NCBI RefSeq assembly: GCF_019890935.1
Contig: NZ_CP082333.1
Coordinates: forward strand, 212,001-276,000
Direction: 5' to 3'
DNA from: Exiguobacterium acetylicum
Lineage (GTDB): Bacteria > Bacillota > Bacilli > Exiguobacteriales > Exiguobacteriaceae
Length of the DNA: 64,000 nucleotides
Within the stretch, counting starts at the first letter, position 1. Each line of letters starts with the position of its first letter. This document shows, in pieces, positions 7,479 through 16,898 of the stretch. A program made the position numbers and the translations under genes. Below the pieces are notes generated by a model. That model was given only the letters and a program-made list of their open reading frames with translations. It was not told the DNA's origin and did not search any database.

Positions 7479-8960
7479 ATGAACAATCTAGATGTGAAAC
7501 AAACAACAGATTCGACAGCAGAAGGATTAAAACGTGGATTACAAGCCCGTCATATGTCGATGATCGCCATCGGTGGGGCAATCGGAACAGGACTTTTCAT
7601 TGCGTCCGGTGCTTCCGTCGCAGCAGCAGGACCAGGTGGGGCGCTCCTATCGTATGCAATCGTTGGTCTGATGGTCTACTTCCTCATGACAAGTCTTGGT
7701 GAAATGGCAGCGTACATGCCGGTCGCCGGATCCTTCTCGACATATGGAACGAAATTCGTCGATCCATCATTCGGTTTTGCACTCGGTTGGAACTACTGGT
7801 ACAACTGGGCAGTCACGATCGCAGTTGAGCTCGTCGCAGCACAAATCGTCATGACGTACTGGTTCCCGGACGTTCCTGGATTTTACTTCAGTGCCTTATT
7901 CCTCTTACTCATGATCGGTTTGAACTACTTCTCCGTTAAAGGATTTGGGGAAGCGGAGTATTGGTTTGCCATGATTAAAGTCGTCACCGTCATCGTCTTC
8001 TTAGTCGTCGGTGTTGCGATGATTTTCGGTGTCTTTACATCGGAGCCACCGGTTGGCTTTAAAAACTTTGCTCTTGGCGATGCGCCGTTCGTCGGTGGCA
8101 TTCCTGCCGTCATCGGTATCATTCTCGTTGCCGGATTCAGTTTCCAAGGTACAGAACTGGTCGGGATTGCCGCGGGTGAATCGGAAGATCCGAAAAAGAA
8201 TGTTCCAAAAGCAGTCAAACAAGTCTTCTGGCGTATCTTGCTTTTCTACGTCTTCGCGATTTTCGTCATCGGAATGCTCATTCCATATACGAGCCCGAAC
8301 TTGGTTTCCAATGACATTACGGACGTCGCGGTTAGTCCGTTTACGCTCGTCTTTGAAAAAGCGGGTCTTGCCTTCTCAGCAGCACTCATGAACGCCGTCA
8401 TCTTGACATCTGTTCTATCTGCCGGAAACTCAGGTATGTATGCTTCGACTCGGATGCTTTATACACTTGCTCGCCAAGGGGATGCACCGAAGTTGTTCGC
8501 GAAAGTATCGAAAAACGGTGTACCGCGTAACGCTTTGCTCGCAACAGGAGCAGTCGGTGCGCTCTGTTTCTTGACGTCGATGTTTGGTGGACAAGTCTAC
8601 TTGTGGTTACTCAATGCTTCCGGTATGACAGGCTTCATCGCATGGCTCGGGATTGCGATCAGTCACTATCGTTTCCGTAAAGGATTCCTTGCACAAGGTC
8701 ACTCGTTGAAAGACTTACCATATGTTGCACCAGCGTTCCCATTCGGTCCGCTGTTCGCCTTCGGTCTTTGTTTCCTCGTCATCGTCGGTCAAAACTATGC
8801 CGCATTCCTCGCGGATCAAATTGATTGGGTTGGAATTGCCGCAACGTATATCGGTATTCCGTTGTTCCTTGCTTTCTGGTTAGGACATAAATTCAAAAAC
8901 CGGACGTCAATCGTTCGTTATGACGAGATGGACTTCCCAGAACATCCACGTCAATCATAA
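7479..8960 (+). CDS. lysP: Lysine-specific amino acid permease
   Basis: A 493-residue, 12-helix transporter of the amino acid-polyamine-organocation (AAT) family. The N-terminal motif GLQARHMSMIAIGGAIGTGL and the PVAGSFSTYG and GFSFQGTELVGIAAGES stretches are typical of LysP-like permeases. The lysine riboswitch in its leader makes lysine the likely substrate, taken up with protons. The gene stands alone, with a strong terminator directly downstream. The family assignment is certain; the substrate is inferred from the riboswitch plus similarity. Confidence 0.92.
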   Translation: MNNLDVKQTTDSTAEGLKRGLQARHMSMIAIGGAIGTGLFIASGASVAAAGPGGALLSYAIVGLMVYFLMTSLGEMAAYMPVAGSFSTYGTKFVDPSFGFALGWNYWYNWAVTIAVELVAAQIVMTYWFPDVPGFYFSALFLLLMIGLNYFSVKGFGEAEYWFAMIKVVTVIVFLVVGVAMIFGVFTSEPPVGFKNFALGDAPFVGGIPAVIGIILVAGFSFQGTELVGIAAGESEDPKKNVPKAVKQVFWRILLFYVFAIFVIGMLIPYTSPNLVSNDITDVAVSPFTLVFEKAGLAFSAALMNAVILTSVLSAGNSGMYASTRMLYTLARQGDAPKLFAKVSKNGVPRNALLATGAVGALCFLTSMFGGQVYLWLLNASGMTGFIAWLGIAISHYRFRKGFLAQGHSLKDLPYVAPAFPFGPLFAFGLCFLVIVGQNYAAFLADQIDWVGIAATYIGIPLFLAFWLGHKFKNRTSIVRYDEMDFPEHPRQS

Positions 8961-8967
8961 TGTGTGA

Positions 8968-8998
8968 ACCACCTTCTATAAATGAAGGTGGTTTTTTA
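8968..8998 (+). terminator. Intrinsic terminator after lysP
   Basis: ACCACCTTC pairs with GAAGGTGGT and is followed by six T. Confidence 0.88.
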
Positions 8999-9007
8999 TT
9001 CCTTTAA

Positions 9008-9023
9008 ATGAAAACGTTTTCTA
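9008..9023 (+). promoter_or_regulatory. Candidate cre (CcpA) site
   Basis: ATGAAAACGTTTTCTA closely fits the cre consensus and is palindromic around the central CG. It falls between a weak -35 (TTAAAT, 9004-9009) and a TATAGT -10 (9027-9032), a position suited to repression of the downstream symporter. Confidence 0.55.
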
Positions 9024-9111
9024 AAATATAGTTTTGAAAAAGTATAAAAAAGGAATCAATGAATAAGTATTCAAAAATAGAAATATGAATAAAGAATAGG
9101 GGGGAAGGCGA

Positions 9112-10872
9112 ATGACTACATCTGAATTATTTTTCACATTAGGTTCTGCAGCGTTTTTCATGTTGCTCGTTGCCTACATATCCTACCGATTGACGCGTGG
9201 GAAAACACAAGGCGTCGATGAATACTTCTTAGCGGGGCGAGGGCTAAATGGCGTTTTCATTGCCGGATCATTACTACTGACGAATTTGTCGGCGGAACAG
9301 TTGATTGGACTAAACGGACAATCTTTCATGGGAAACATGTCGAGTATGGCGTGGGAAGTCACGGCAGGATTTGCTGCGATCATCATGGCCATCTATCTGC
9401 TCCCGAAATTTCTTGGACTCGGTATCTCGACGTTACCGGAATACTTAAGTCACCGGTATGACGAGACGGTTCGTCGGATGACAGTCTTACTCTTTTTGCT
9501 CGGATATATGTGCGTCACGATTCCTTCGATGCTTTATTCAGGTGGGATTGCTGTCTTGCAACTGTTCGATGTTCCGGAGCTATTTGGTCTCAGTTATACG
9601 CAGTCCCTTTGGTTAGTCGTTTGGGTCGTCGGGATCATCGGAGCGATTTATGCGATTTTTGGAGGGCTCCGTGCGGTGGCTGTCTCGGATACCTTGAACG
9701 GAATCGGGCTTGTCTTCGTCGGATTCCTAGTTCCAGTGCTTGGCTTTATTGCACTGGGTGACGGGAATTTACTTCAAGGGATGAAGACGATTGCGACTGT
9801 GCAACCAGAGAAGCTGAACGCAATCGGAAGCTCAACCGATGCCGTTCCGTTCTTCTCGATTTTCACGGGTATCCTATTTGCGAACTTATTTTATTGGTCA
9901 CTCAATCAATATGTCATTCAACGTGTGCTCGGGGCAAAAGATTTGAAGGAAGGACAGAAGGGCGTCCTCATGACAGGATTTTTGAAGTTATTAGTTCCAA
10001 TCTTCATGCTGATTCCTGGGATCATTGCCTATCACTTGTATGGGAACACACTAACAAGCGGTGATTTATCATATCCTCGACTCATTACGGAGTTACTGCC
10101 GGTCTCGCTGATGGGATTTTTCTTAGCTGTCTTACTCGGAGCCGTCTTCAGTTCGTTTAACTCGTTGCTCAATAGTATTGCGACACTTTTCGTCCTCGAT
10201 ATCTATCAGCCGGTGTTTGCGAAAGAGGCGAGTGATGAACATTTGATTCGTGTCAGTAAATGGTTCGGAACGATCGTTGCCTTGATTTCTTTCGTCATCG
10301 CACCATTCTTGATGTACGCGCCGGACGGCTTATGGAGTTTGATCCGGCAATTCACAGGGTTTTTCAATATTCCGATTCTCGTCATCGTATTAATGGGGAT
10401 TTTCATGAAACGAATTCCGGCAATTGCGGCGAAAATCGTCATCGTCTTTCACGTGTTCGCGTATTACTTATTCGTCTTCGGTTTCAAACAACTGTTTGGC
10501 TGGGATCATGGCATTAGCTATATTCATGGGTACGGTATTCTACTCGTGATTGAAGTGCTGTTCATGGTATTCATGGGATATCGTTACCCGGCCGTCCAGT
10601 CAAGAAAGGTCAATCGACGACAGTCTGTCGAGCTCACTCCATGGAAGTTCGCGATTCCGGTCTCGATCCTATTATGCACATCCATCATTTGGACGTACGT
10701 TCTGTTTTCAAAAATCGGACTGGCTTCTACAGCAGGAATCGTATCGATGTGGTTCTGGCCGATTACGTTAGGACTTGCCATCGCAACGATCGTATTATGG
10801 CGTGTGTCGCTAAACGCTTGGGAAGCGAAGTACCGGACCTATCTCGAAGAAGAGTACCGTCAAGCCGAATAA
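9112..10872 (+). CDS. Sodium:solute symporter (SSS family)
   Basis: The 586-residue protein is a sodium/solute symporter with about 14 membrane helices. Typical SSS features are VDEYFLAGRGLNG in the first loop, LLLTNLSAEQLIGLNGQ in the second helix, IYAIFGGLRAVAVSDTLNG, and FSSFNSLLNSIATLFVLDIY. It is closest in appearance to the sugar (SGLT/YidK-like) branch rather than the proline or pantothenate branch. A candidate cre site in the promoter agrees with use of a carbon source that is repressed by glucose. The exact substrate cannot be read. A small membrane protein gene follows after 60 bases. Confidence 0.88.
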   Translation: MTTSELFFTLGSAAFFMLLVAYISYRLTRGKTQGVDEYFLAGRGLNGVFIAGSLLLTNLSAEQLIGLNGQSFMGNMSSMAWEVTAGFAAIIMAIYLLPKFLGLGISTLPEYLSHRYDETVRRMTVLLFLLGYMCVTIPSMLYSGGIAVLQLFDVPELFGLSYTQSLWLVVWVVGIIGAIYAIFGGLRAVAVSDTLNGIGLVFVGFLVPVLGFIALGDGNLLQGMKTIATVQPEKLNAIGSSTDAVPFFSIFTGILFANLFYWSLNQYVIQRVLGAKDLKEGQKGVLMTGFLKLLVPIFMLIPGIIAYHLYGNTLTSGDLSYPRLITELLPVSLMGFFLAVLLGAVFSSFNSLLNSIATLFVLDIYQPVFAKEASDEHLIRVSKWFGTIVALISFVIAPFLMYAPDGLWSLIRQFTGFFNIPILVIVLMGIFMKRIPAIAAKIVIVFHVFAYYLFVFGFKQLFGWDHGISYIHGYGILLVIEVLFMVFMGYRYPAVQSRKVNRRQSVELTPWKFAIPVSILLCTSIIWTYVLFSKIGLASTAGIVSMWFWPITLGLAIATIVLWRVSLNAWEAKYRTYLEEEYRQAE

Positions 10873-10932
10873 TCCTCTCGCAGAAGACATGACATATCGG
10901 GTAAGATGAAAGAAAAACAGGAGGCGATCTTC

Positions 10933-11115
10933 GTGAATTACTGGTACCACTTCAAGCGTGCCTTCTTACCGATCGCATTATTGCTTGTGACGCTTGCCTT
11001 GTACCAAATGATTTATCGTTTGAATAACATCTGGTATTCGCTCGGAGGACTTCTTCTTGTCTTTGCGGCGATTTACTTCGTCATGCGTCGTCTAAAAGCG
11101 AACCCAGAGGATTGA
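10933..11115 (+). CDS. Small two-helix membrane protein
   Basis: A 60-residue product starting at a GTG (10933) with CAGGAGG 9 bases upstream; the ATG at 10906 has no usable ribosome binding site. Two hydrophobic segments (about residues 9-28 and 33-53) end in a basic tail, RRLKANPED. No family is recognised. It lies between the symporter and msrAB in the same direction and may belong to either transcript. Confidence 0.6.
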   Translation: MNYWYHFKRAFLPIALLLVTLALYQMIYRLNNIWYSLGGLLLVFAAIYFVMRRLKANPED

Positions 11116-11184
11116 ATGAGCAGGAAAGTCGAGTCCATTCTCTGAACGCGGTAAAATAGACACATACAGAGGAGGGGAAGATAG

Positions 11185-12132
11185 ATGGCAAAAGCAATAT
11201 TTGCAGGTGGTTGTTTCTGGTGCATGGTCAAGCCATTCCATAAATATGATGGGGTAGAGCAGGTCATTTCAGGATATACCGGTGGTCATACAGAGAACCC
11301 GACTTATAAAGAGGTCTGTTCGGAAACGACAGGTCACTTGGAGGCGGTTGAAGTCACGTACGATCCGTCCGTCATTACGTACGAAGAATTACTCGATATC
11401 TTCTGGCGTCAAATCGACCCGACAGATGGCGGAGGTCAATTCAATGACCGTGGTGAATCGTACCAACCGGCTATCTTTTATGTCGATGAAGCACAGCGTG
11501 AAGCAGCTGAGCGTTCGAAAGCAGCGCTTGACGCATCAGGACGCTTCTCGCGTCCAGTCGCGGTAGAGATTCGTCCAGAAAAGCCATTTTGGCCAGCTGA
11601 AGAATATCACCAAGATTATTATAAAAAGAATCCGTTCCGTTATCAGATGTATAGTGTCGGCTCAGGTCGCGCGAAATTCATCAAGGAAGCGTGGAAGGAT
11701 CACGGTAAGGAAAAAGAACTGAAAGAGCGTCTGACACCAATTCAGTATAAAGTCACACAAGAGAACGGGACAGAACCCGCTTTCCGTAACGAATATTGGG
11801 ATGAAGAACGTCCAGGTCTGTATGTCGACATCGTCGATGGCACACCACTCTTCACATCAAAAGATAAGTTCCAGTCGAACTGTGGTTGGCCGAGCTTCGC
11901 TAAACCGATCTCAGAAGACAAGATGGAAGTCGAACTCGATACGAGTCACGGGATGACGCGGACGGAAGTGCGTTCTGCGAATGCGGATAGTCACCTCGGT
12001 CATATCTTCGATGATGGTCCGACAGAACTTGGTGGTCTTCGCTATTGTATCAACTCAGCAGCATTACGATTTATTCCGCTTGAAGAGCTTGATTCGGCAG
12101 GATATGGGGAATATAAAAAACATTTCGAGTAA
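11185..12132 (+). CDS. msrAB: Bifunctional peptide methionine sulfoxide reductase MsrA/MsrB
   Basis: A 315-residue fusion that repairs oxidised methionine in proteins. The MsrA domain (about residues 1-155) has GCFWC with catalytic Cys10 and reduces the S-sulfoxide. The MsrB domain (about 175-315) has [11 protein letters not shown] with catalytic Cys288, and GHIFDDGP, and reduces the R-sulfoxide. The zinc-binding CxxC pairs found in some MsrB proteins are absent, as in many Bacillus homologues. The cytosolic form is indicated since no signal peptide is present. GAGGGG precedes the ATG and a strong terminator ends the unit. Confidence 0.96.
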   Translation: MAKAIFAGGCFWCMVKPFHKYDGVEQVISGYTGGHTENPTYKEVCSETTGHLEAVEVTYDPSVITYEELLDIFWRQIDPTDGGGQFNDRGESYQPAIFYVDEAQREAAERSKAALDASGRFSRPVAVEIRPEKPFWPAEEYHQDYYKKNPFRYQMYSVGSGRAKFIKEAWKDHGKEKELKERLTPIQYKVTQENGTEPAFRNEYWDEERPGLYVDIVDGTPLFTSKDKFQSNCGWPSFAKPISEDKMEVELDTSHGMTRTEVRSANADSHLGHIFDDGPTELGGLRYCINSAALRFIPLEELDSAGYGEYKKHFE

Positions 12133-12140
12133 CACGTAAG

Positions 12141-12177
12141 GAGCAGTCAAACGATTTCGTTTTGACTGCTCTTTTTT
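12141..12177 (+). terminator. Intrinsic terminator after msrAB
   Basis: GAGCAGTCAAAACGA pairs with TCGTTTTGACTGCTC and is followed by six T. Confidence 0.9.
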
Positions 12178-12199
12178 CAAATGGAAGGGAGAGAATCGA

Positions 12200-13507
12200 A
12201 TGTTTCGACCCGTGTATGAAGAGATTCGACAAATGACGATTGCGAAGGTACTTGATTTCTACGATCACGAAATCCGTCAGCTCGATGAGCAAGCACGTCA
12301 GGAAAAGTACGACAAGATGAGCTTGAGTCCGTTTCGCTTTTTCCGTGGGAGTTCGCATCTGTTTTATTATGATGTGACGCGAATCCCCCTTGGTTTTGAT
12401 ACGCCTCGCGATAAACCGACGTGGATTCAGGGAGATCTTCATTTTGAGAATTTCGGTGTCCATGGTAATGCGAAGGGAGAGATCATCTACGATGTCAACG
12501 ACTTTGATGAAGGGTACTTAGGATCTTATTTATATGATTTGATTCGCATGGCGGTCTCCGTCCGGTTGTTCGCTGAAGAGGCAGGATACGACCCGACTCC
12601 TGCGATTCGAAATTATGTCCTTGAATACTTACACGATTTAAAAAAGTACGCTCTCGGAAAAGATCCGAGTGATGTTTGTTTTACGCGAGAAAATACAAAA
12701 GGACCAATCAAGAAGTTGATCAAAAAAGCAGAAAAGAAACGTGAGGAATTAATGGGAGAGCGGACGGAATTGGTGGATGGCGTGAGACGTTTTTGTACAT
12801 TACCAGATATGGCAGCGGTAGATGATTCGACACGAATGGCGATTGAATCTGCTTGGTCCTCCTACATCGAGACGATTGACGCCGAGGATCGCCGTGAAGA
12901 ATCGTTCTATACGATTAAGGATATTGTCAGGAAGCTAGACAGCGGAACAGCATCGATTGGTCTTGAGCGCTATTACATTCTGATTGAGGGCGAAGGTGGA
13001 GAAGAAGATTTGATTCTTGAGATGAAACAGGCGCAAACGTCCGTTCCTTCGTTATTCCTGCCTGTCTATCGACTGGAAGCAGAAGCCGTCCATCAAGGGC
13101 GACGGGTCATCACGTCTCAAAAAGCGATGCAGGCACATGAAGATCCATATCTTGGTTATTTGACGATTGGTCAAAAGGAATATTATGTACGTGAGCGTTC
13201 ACCGTATAAGAAAAAGTTAAAAGCAAAGCATATCAAAAGTCAGGATGACCTCGAAAATGTCTTATGCATTCAAGGTCAAATTACCGCCAAAGTGCATGCA
13301 CGGGCAGATCAAGATGCTGGGATTAAAGAAAAAATATTAACCCATCATGCGGATGTTGAAATCATTCGAGCCATCGGTGTTTCTGATACCGCTTTTTTGG
13401 AGCAAATCGAACGCTGGTCGGAAGCTTACGTCATGCGAACAAAGCTGGATTACCAAGTGTTTTTGGAATGGACGAAGACGCGAAAAACGACTGGAAACTC
13501 AAACTGA
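12200..13507 (+). CDS. DUF2252 family protein
   Basis: The 435-residue product belongs to the DUF2252 family, which has a fold related to aminoglycoside phosphotransferases and other small-molecule kinases. Near residues 78-86 it reads GDLHFENFG, which resembles the kinase catalytic loop, and about 17 residues on comes YDVNDFDEG, resembling the metal-binding DFG-like segment. FFRGS near residue 47 is also family-typical. No substrate is established for the family. It follows msrAB after a terminator, has a good site GGAAGGGAGAG before the ATG, and ends with its own terminator, so it is monocistronic. Confidence 0.8.
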   Translation: MFRPVYEEIRQMTIAKVLDFYDHEIRQLDEQARQEKYDKMSLSPFRFFRGSSHLFYYDVTRIPLGFDTPRDKPTWIQGDLHFENFGVHGNAKGEIIYDVNDFDEGYLGSYLYDLIRMAVSVRLFAEEAGYDPTPAIRNYVLEYLHDLKKYALGKDPSDVCFTRENTKGPIKKLIKKAEKKREELMGERTELVDGVRRFCTLPDMAAVDDSTRMAIESAWSSYIETIDAEDRREESFYTIKDIVRKLDSGTASIGLERYYILIEGEGGEEDLILEMKQAQTSVPSLFLPVYRLEAEAVHQGRRVITSQKAMQAHEDPYLGYLTIGQKEYYVRERSPYKKKLKAKHIKSQDDLENVLCIQGQITAKVHARADQDAGIKEKILTHHADVEIIRAIGVSDTAFLEQIERWSEAYVMRTKLDYQVFLEWTKTRKTTGNSN

Positions 13508-13519
13508 AAAAGGAATATT

Positions 13520-13558
13520 TTATCGGTATGTAACATCTGTTACATACCGATGTTTTTG
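13520..13558 (+). terminator. Intrinsic terminator after the DUF2252 gene
   Basis: ATCGGTATGTAACA pairs with TGTTACATACCGAT and is followed by GTTTTT. Confidence 0.85.
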
Positions 13559-13605
13559 AGAATTTTTTTATTCTTTAACAGATGAAAGCGTCACTCAAAA
13601 AACAA

Positions 13606-13623
13606 ATAGGTATAATGACCTAT
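13606..13623 (+). promoter_or_regulatory. Palindrome over a TATAAT box
   Basis: ATAGGT and ACCTAT flank six bases and enclose TATAAT (13611-13616), a probable -10 element for the APC permease. An operator is possible. No clear -35 is seen. Confidence 0.35.
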
Positions 13624-13721
13624 ATCAATTTATCAGAAAACTTCGTAAATTTTTGATTAAGTTCTTACGAACGACTCGCTTCGTACAGACAAATCACAAC
13701 GAATATAGGGGGAAGTACATC

Positions 13722-15158
13722 ATGAGTTTGACGCGGAAAAAAGATGTTTCCGCTATGATTGCTGCAAGTAAACGAAACAGTGGACTTGCTCGAAATCTTG
13801 GCGCGATGGATTTAACGTTTTTAGGAATTGGCGCCATCATCGGAACCGGAATCTTCGTTTTGACGGGAACAGGAGCATTGACTGCAGGACCAGGACTTAT
13901 CGTATCATTCATTCTATCTGCCATCGCCTGTGGTCTAGCTGCTCTTGCTTACGCTGAATTCGCATCAACGATTCCGGTCAGTGGATCCGTCTATACGTAC
14001 ACGTACGCAACGATGGGAGAGATCTTCGCTTGGATCATCGGTTGGAACTTGATCCTCGAATATGGACTCGCCTCCAGTGCCGTTGCAGCCGGTTGGTCTG
14101 GATACTTCCAGTCCTTACTCGCAGGATTTAATATCCATGTGCCAACAGCTTTATCAGCAGCTCCTGGAGCAGTCGAAGGAGCCAAGACATACTTCAACCT
14201 TCCAGCCTTCCTGATCCTCTTTGCCATTACGGCATTGTTGTCGATGGGAATCAAGGAAACGAAACGTGTCAACAACATCATGGTTGTCATTAAATTAGCA
14301 GTCGTCGTATTGTTCATCGTCGTCGGTGTCGGCTACGTTGAACCATCAAACTGGACACCGTTCACACCGTTTGGTTGGGGAGGCGTCTTCTCGGGTGCCG
14401 CAATCGTCTTCTTCGCGTACATCGGTTTTGATGCTGTTACATCAGCAGCAGAGGAAGTTCGTGATCCGCAAAAGAACTTACCACGTGGTATCATCGGTTC
14501 GCTCGCTGTCTGTACAGTCCTTTACGTCATCGTCGCAGCCATCATGACGGGTATCGTACCGTACCAACAATTCGCTGGTATCGATCACCCGGTCTCGCTT
14601 GCGATTCAAATGGCAGGTCAAAACTGGGTTGCTGGATTCATCGATCTCGGTGCGATTCTCGGGATCACAACGGTTATTCTCGTCATGACATACGGAATGG
14701 TACGTCTTGCATTCGCCATCTCGCGTGACGGAATGTTCCCGAAAGTGTTCTCTGAAGTGCATCCGAAGTACCAAACACCATTCAAGGCGACTTGGATGAT
14801 CGGACTGGGTAGCTCACTCGTTGCTGGATTTGTTCCGCTCGATGTCATCGCAAACCTCGTCAACATGGGTACACTCGCAGCCTTCGTCTTGATCTCTGTC
14901 GCTGTCTTGATTCTTCGTAAGACACAGCCCGATCTCCCACGTGCGTTCAAATGTCCCGGTATGCCGTATGTGCCAATCGCAGCAATCGCTGCATGTCTTT
15001 TCTTGATGTTCAACTTGAAGCTCGAGACATGGATTGCTTTTGGAATCTGGCTTGCTATTGGTTTAGTCCTTTACTTTACGTTTGCACGTAAGAGTTCGAA
15101 TTTACACCCAGGCAACATGCCGGCAGCGGAACTCGCTGCTTCGAAAGAAGAACAGTAA
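13722..15158 (+). CDS. APC family amino acid permease (YfnA/cationic amino acid transporter type)
   Basis: A 478-residue permease with 12 or more helices. The N-terminal LGAMDLTFLGIGAIIGTGIF motif, FAYIGFDAVTSAAEEVRDPQ in the middle, and a C-terminal RKTQPDLPRAFKCPGMPYVP loop are characteristic of the cationic amino acid transporter/YfnA branch. The start at 13722 is supported by AGGGGGA 7 bases upstream; the longer frame from 13653 has no ribosome binding site. It is a stand-alone gene ending at a stem-loop. The substrate is not certain; branched, aromatic or basic amino acids are all known in the branch. Confidence 0.88.
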   Translation: MSLTRKKDVSAMIAASKRNSGLARNLGAMDLTFLGIGAIIGTGIFVLTGTGALTAGPGLIVSFILSAIACGLAALAYAEFASTIPVSGSVYTYTYATMGEIFAWIIGWNLILEYGLASSAVAAGWSGYFQSLLAGFNIHVPTALSAAPGAVEGAKTYFNLPAFLILFAITALLSMGIKETKRVNNIMVVIKLAVVVLFIVVGVGYVEPSNWTPFTPFGWGGVFSGAAIVFFAYIGFDAVTSAAEEVRDPQKNLPRGIIGSLAVCTVLYVIVAAIMTGIVPYQQFAGIDHPVSLAIQMAGQNWVAGFIDLGAILGITTVILVMTYGMVRLAFAISRDGMFPKVFSEVHPKYQTPFKATWMIGLGSSLVAGFVPLDVIANLVNMGTLAAFVLISVAVLILRKTQPDLPRAFKCPGMPYVPIAAIAACLFLMFNLKLETWIAFGIWLAIGLVLYFTFARKSSNLHPGNMPAAELAASKEEQ

Positions 15159-15163
15159 CACAC

Positions 15164-15200
15164 AAGAAGACCCGGTCGCCTGAAGGCGATCGGGTCTTCT
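15164..15200. terminator. Bidirectional stem-loop between convergent genes
   Basis: AGAAGACCCGGTCGCC pairs with GGCGATCGGGTCTTCT, with one wobble. It separates the permease (plus) from glpD (minus); the T-tracts are weak. Confidence 0.7.
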
Positions 15201-15204
15201 GATG

Positions 15205-16866
15205 TTATGAAAGTGGAACAGGTCCTTTGACGCGGACCGCATCAAATTCACGACGAATGCTTTCATTGGCTCTCGCTTCATCTTCTGCCGACCAGCCGAG
15301 TTCGCTACGCATCAAGGCGAGAACACCATCTGCGTACTGTTCAGCGTGAGGGAAATCAAAGAAGACGGCCGAGGCACGACGGTTCAAGAAGTCGCCAGGT
15401 TGCATGACGAGCTCAGCTTCTAATCCATATAGAAGAGCACCGAACCAGTGTAACGGTAATTGATAACGAGCTGCCTCGTCGCCACGTGTCCGAATCAACT
15501 CGTAGACACGTTCGACGTTCGTACCGTAACGTTGGATGAGCCATGTCGCCTCATTCGGTGACAATCCGAGTGCTTCTCCTTTTGGTTGTTGCTCCTTCAA
15601 GTAGCGGGCAAATCCTTTACTTCCTTGTGGATGACCACCACCAAGCAAGATATCGTGCGTACGGGAAGCGAGGTAAATTCGATTTTCTTCTGTCTTGAAT
15701 TGGTCTGCGACCATATCAATGATTCGTTCTGCCATCTTCCGGTACCCGGTCAACTTCCCACCAGCGATTGACATCAGCCCGGATTTCGAGACGAAGATCT
15801 CATCTTTTCGGGACAGTTCACTTGGGTCCTTTCCATCTTCATGAATGAGTGGACGTAGCCCGGACCATGTCGATTCGACGTGTTCAGGTCGTAACTCGAC
15901 GTTGAACATTTGATTTGTCGCCTCTAGAATATAGTCCTGATCCTCGACGGTGACACCCGGCTCAAGAATATCTCCTTTATAGTTCGTGTCAGTCGTTCCG
16001 ACATAGGTTTTCCCTTCGCGTGGAATCGCAAAGATCATCCGACCATCTGGAACGTCGAAATAAACAGCCTGTTGGAGTGGGAAATGCGCTTGATCGATGA
16101 CGAGATGAATCCCTTTCGTCAGGTGGAGCGATTTCCCAGCTTTCGAACCATCTTTTTCACGTAGTTCGTCGACCCACGGACCGGTTGCATTGATGATTTT
16201 CTTCGCCCGAATCGTATACGTTTTGTCACTTAAGACGTCACGGACTTCGACACCGACAACTTTTCCATTGTGGTAGACAAGCGATTCAGCCTTCGTATAG
16301 TTGACGGCACGTCCACCGTAACCAACGGCTGCCTTTAAGACTTCGACTGTCAATCGGGCATCATCCGTTTTATATTCGACATAACGACCACCACCGACTA
16401 AGTGTTCCGAACGTAATAGTGGCTCGTAACGTAATGTTTCTTCTTTACTGAGCATCGTCCGGCGTTCCTTGCGTTTGACGCCTGCGAGCTGGTCATAGAC
16501 GCGTAAGCCGATCGATGTCGAGAAGCTGCCGAACGTTCCGCCTTCGACGAGTGGAAGCATCATCCACTCTGGCGTCGTCACGTGTGGGGCGTTCTCATAC
16601 ACGATGGCACGTTCTTTTCCGACTTCGGCAACAAGTTTGATTTCGAACTGCTTCAGATAACGCAATCCACCATGGACGAGTTTCGTCGATCGGCTCGATG
16701 TCCCTTCGGCGAAGTCCTGCATCTCAATCAATCCTGTCCGCATGCCTCGACTTTGTGCGTCAAGCAAAATACCGGCTCCCGTGATACCGCCCCCGATGAC
16801 GAGCACGTCTAAAAGTTCTTGTCCCATCTCTTCTAACCAAGCTGTCCGTTCCGTACTTGAAAACAT
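15205..16866 (-). CDS. glpD: Aerobic glycerol-3-phosphate dehydrogenase
   Basis: A 553-residue FAD enzyme that oxidises glycerol-3-phosphate to dihydroxyacetone phosphate and passes electrons to the quinone pool at the membrane. The dinucleotide motif VLVIGGGITGAG is at about residues 21-32, followed by GTSSRSTKLVHGGLRYL, the family's FAD/substrate region; KTYVGTTDTNY and IAGGKLTGYRKMAE are further marks. The start is set at 16866 because AGGGGGAAG lies just upstream; the longer frame from 16917 would overlap the preceding gene. It follows a Gfo/Idh/MocA gene by 32 bases and is probably co-transcribed. No glpF or glpK is nearby. Confidence 0.95.
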   Translation of the reverse strand: MFSSTERTAWLEEMGQELLDVLVIGGGITGAGILLDAQSRGMRTGLIEMQDFAEGTSSRSTKLVHGGLRYLKQFEIKLVAEVGKERAIVYENAPHVTTPEWMMLPLVEGGTFGSFSTSIGLRVYDQLAGVKRKERRTMLSKEETLRYEPLLRSEHLVGGGRYVEYKTDDARLTVEVLKAAVGYGGRAVNYTKAESLVYHNGKVVGVEVRDVLSDKTYTIRAKKIINATGPWVDELREKDGSKAGKSLHLTKGIHLVIDQAHFPLQQAVYFDVPDGRMIFAIPREGKTYVGTTDTNYKGDILEPGVTVEDQDYILEATNQMFNVELRPEHVESTWSGLRPLIHEDGKDPSELSRKDEIFVSKSGLMSIAGGKLTGYRKMAERIIDMVADQFKTEENRIYLASRTHDILLGGGHPQGSKGFARYLKEQQPKGEALGLSPNEATWLIQRYGTNVERVYELIRTRGDEAARYQLPLHWFGALLYGLEAELVMQPGDFLNRRASAVFFDFPHAEQYADGVLALMRSELGWSAEDEARANESIRREFDAVRVKGPVPLS

Positions 16867-16898
16867 CTTGTCTTCCCCCTGTTCGTCTGAATGGATAG

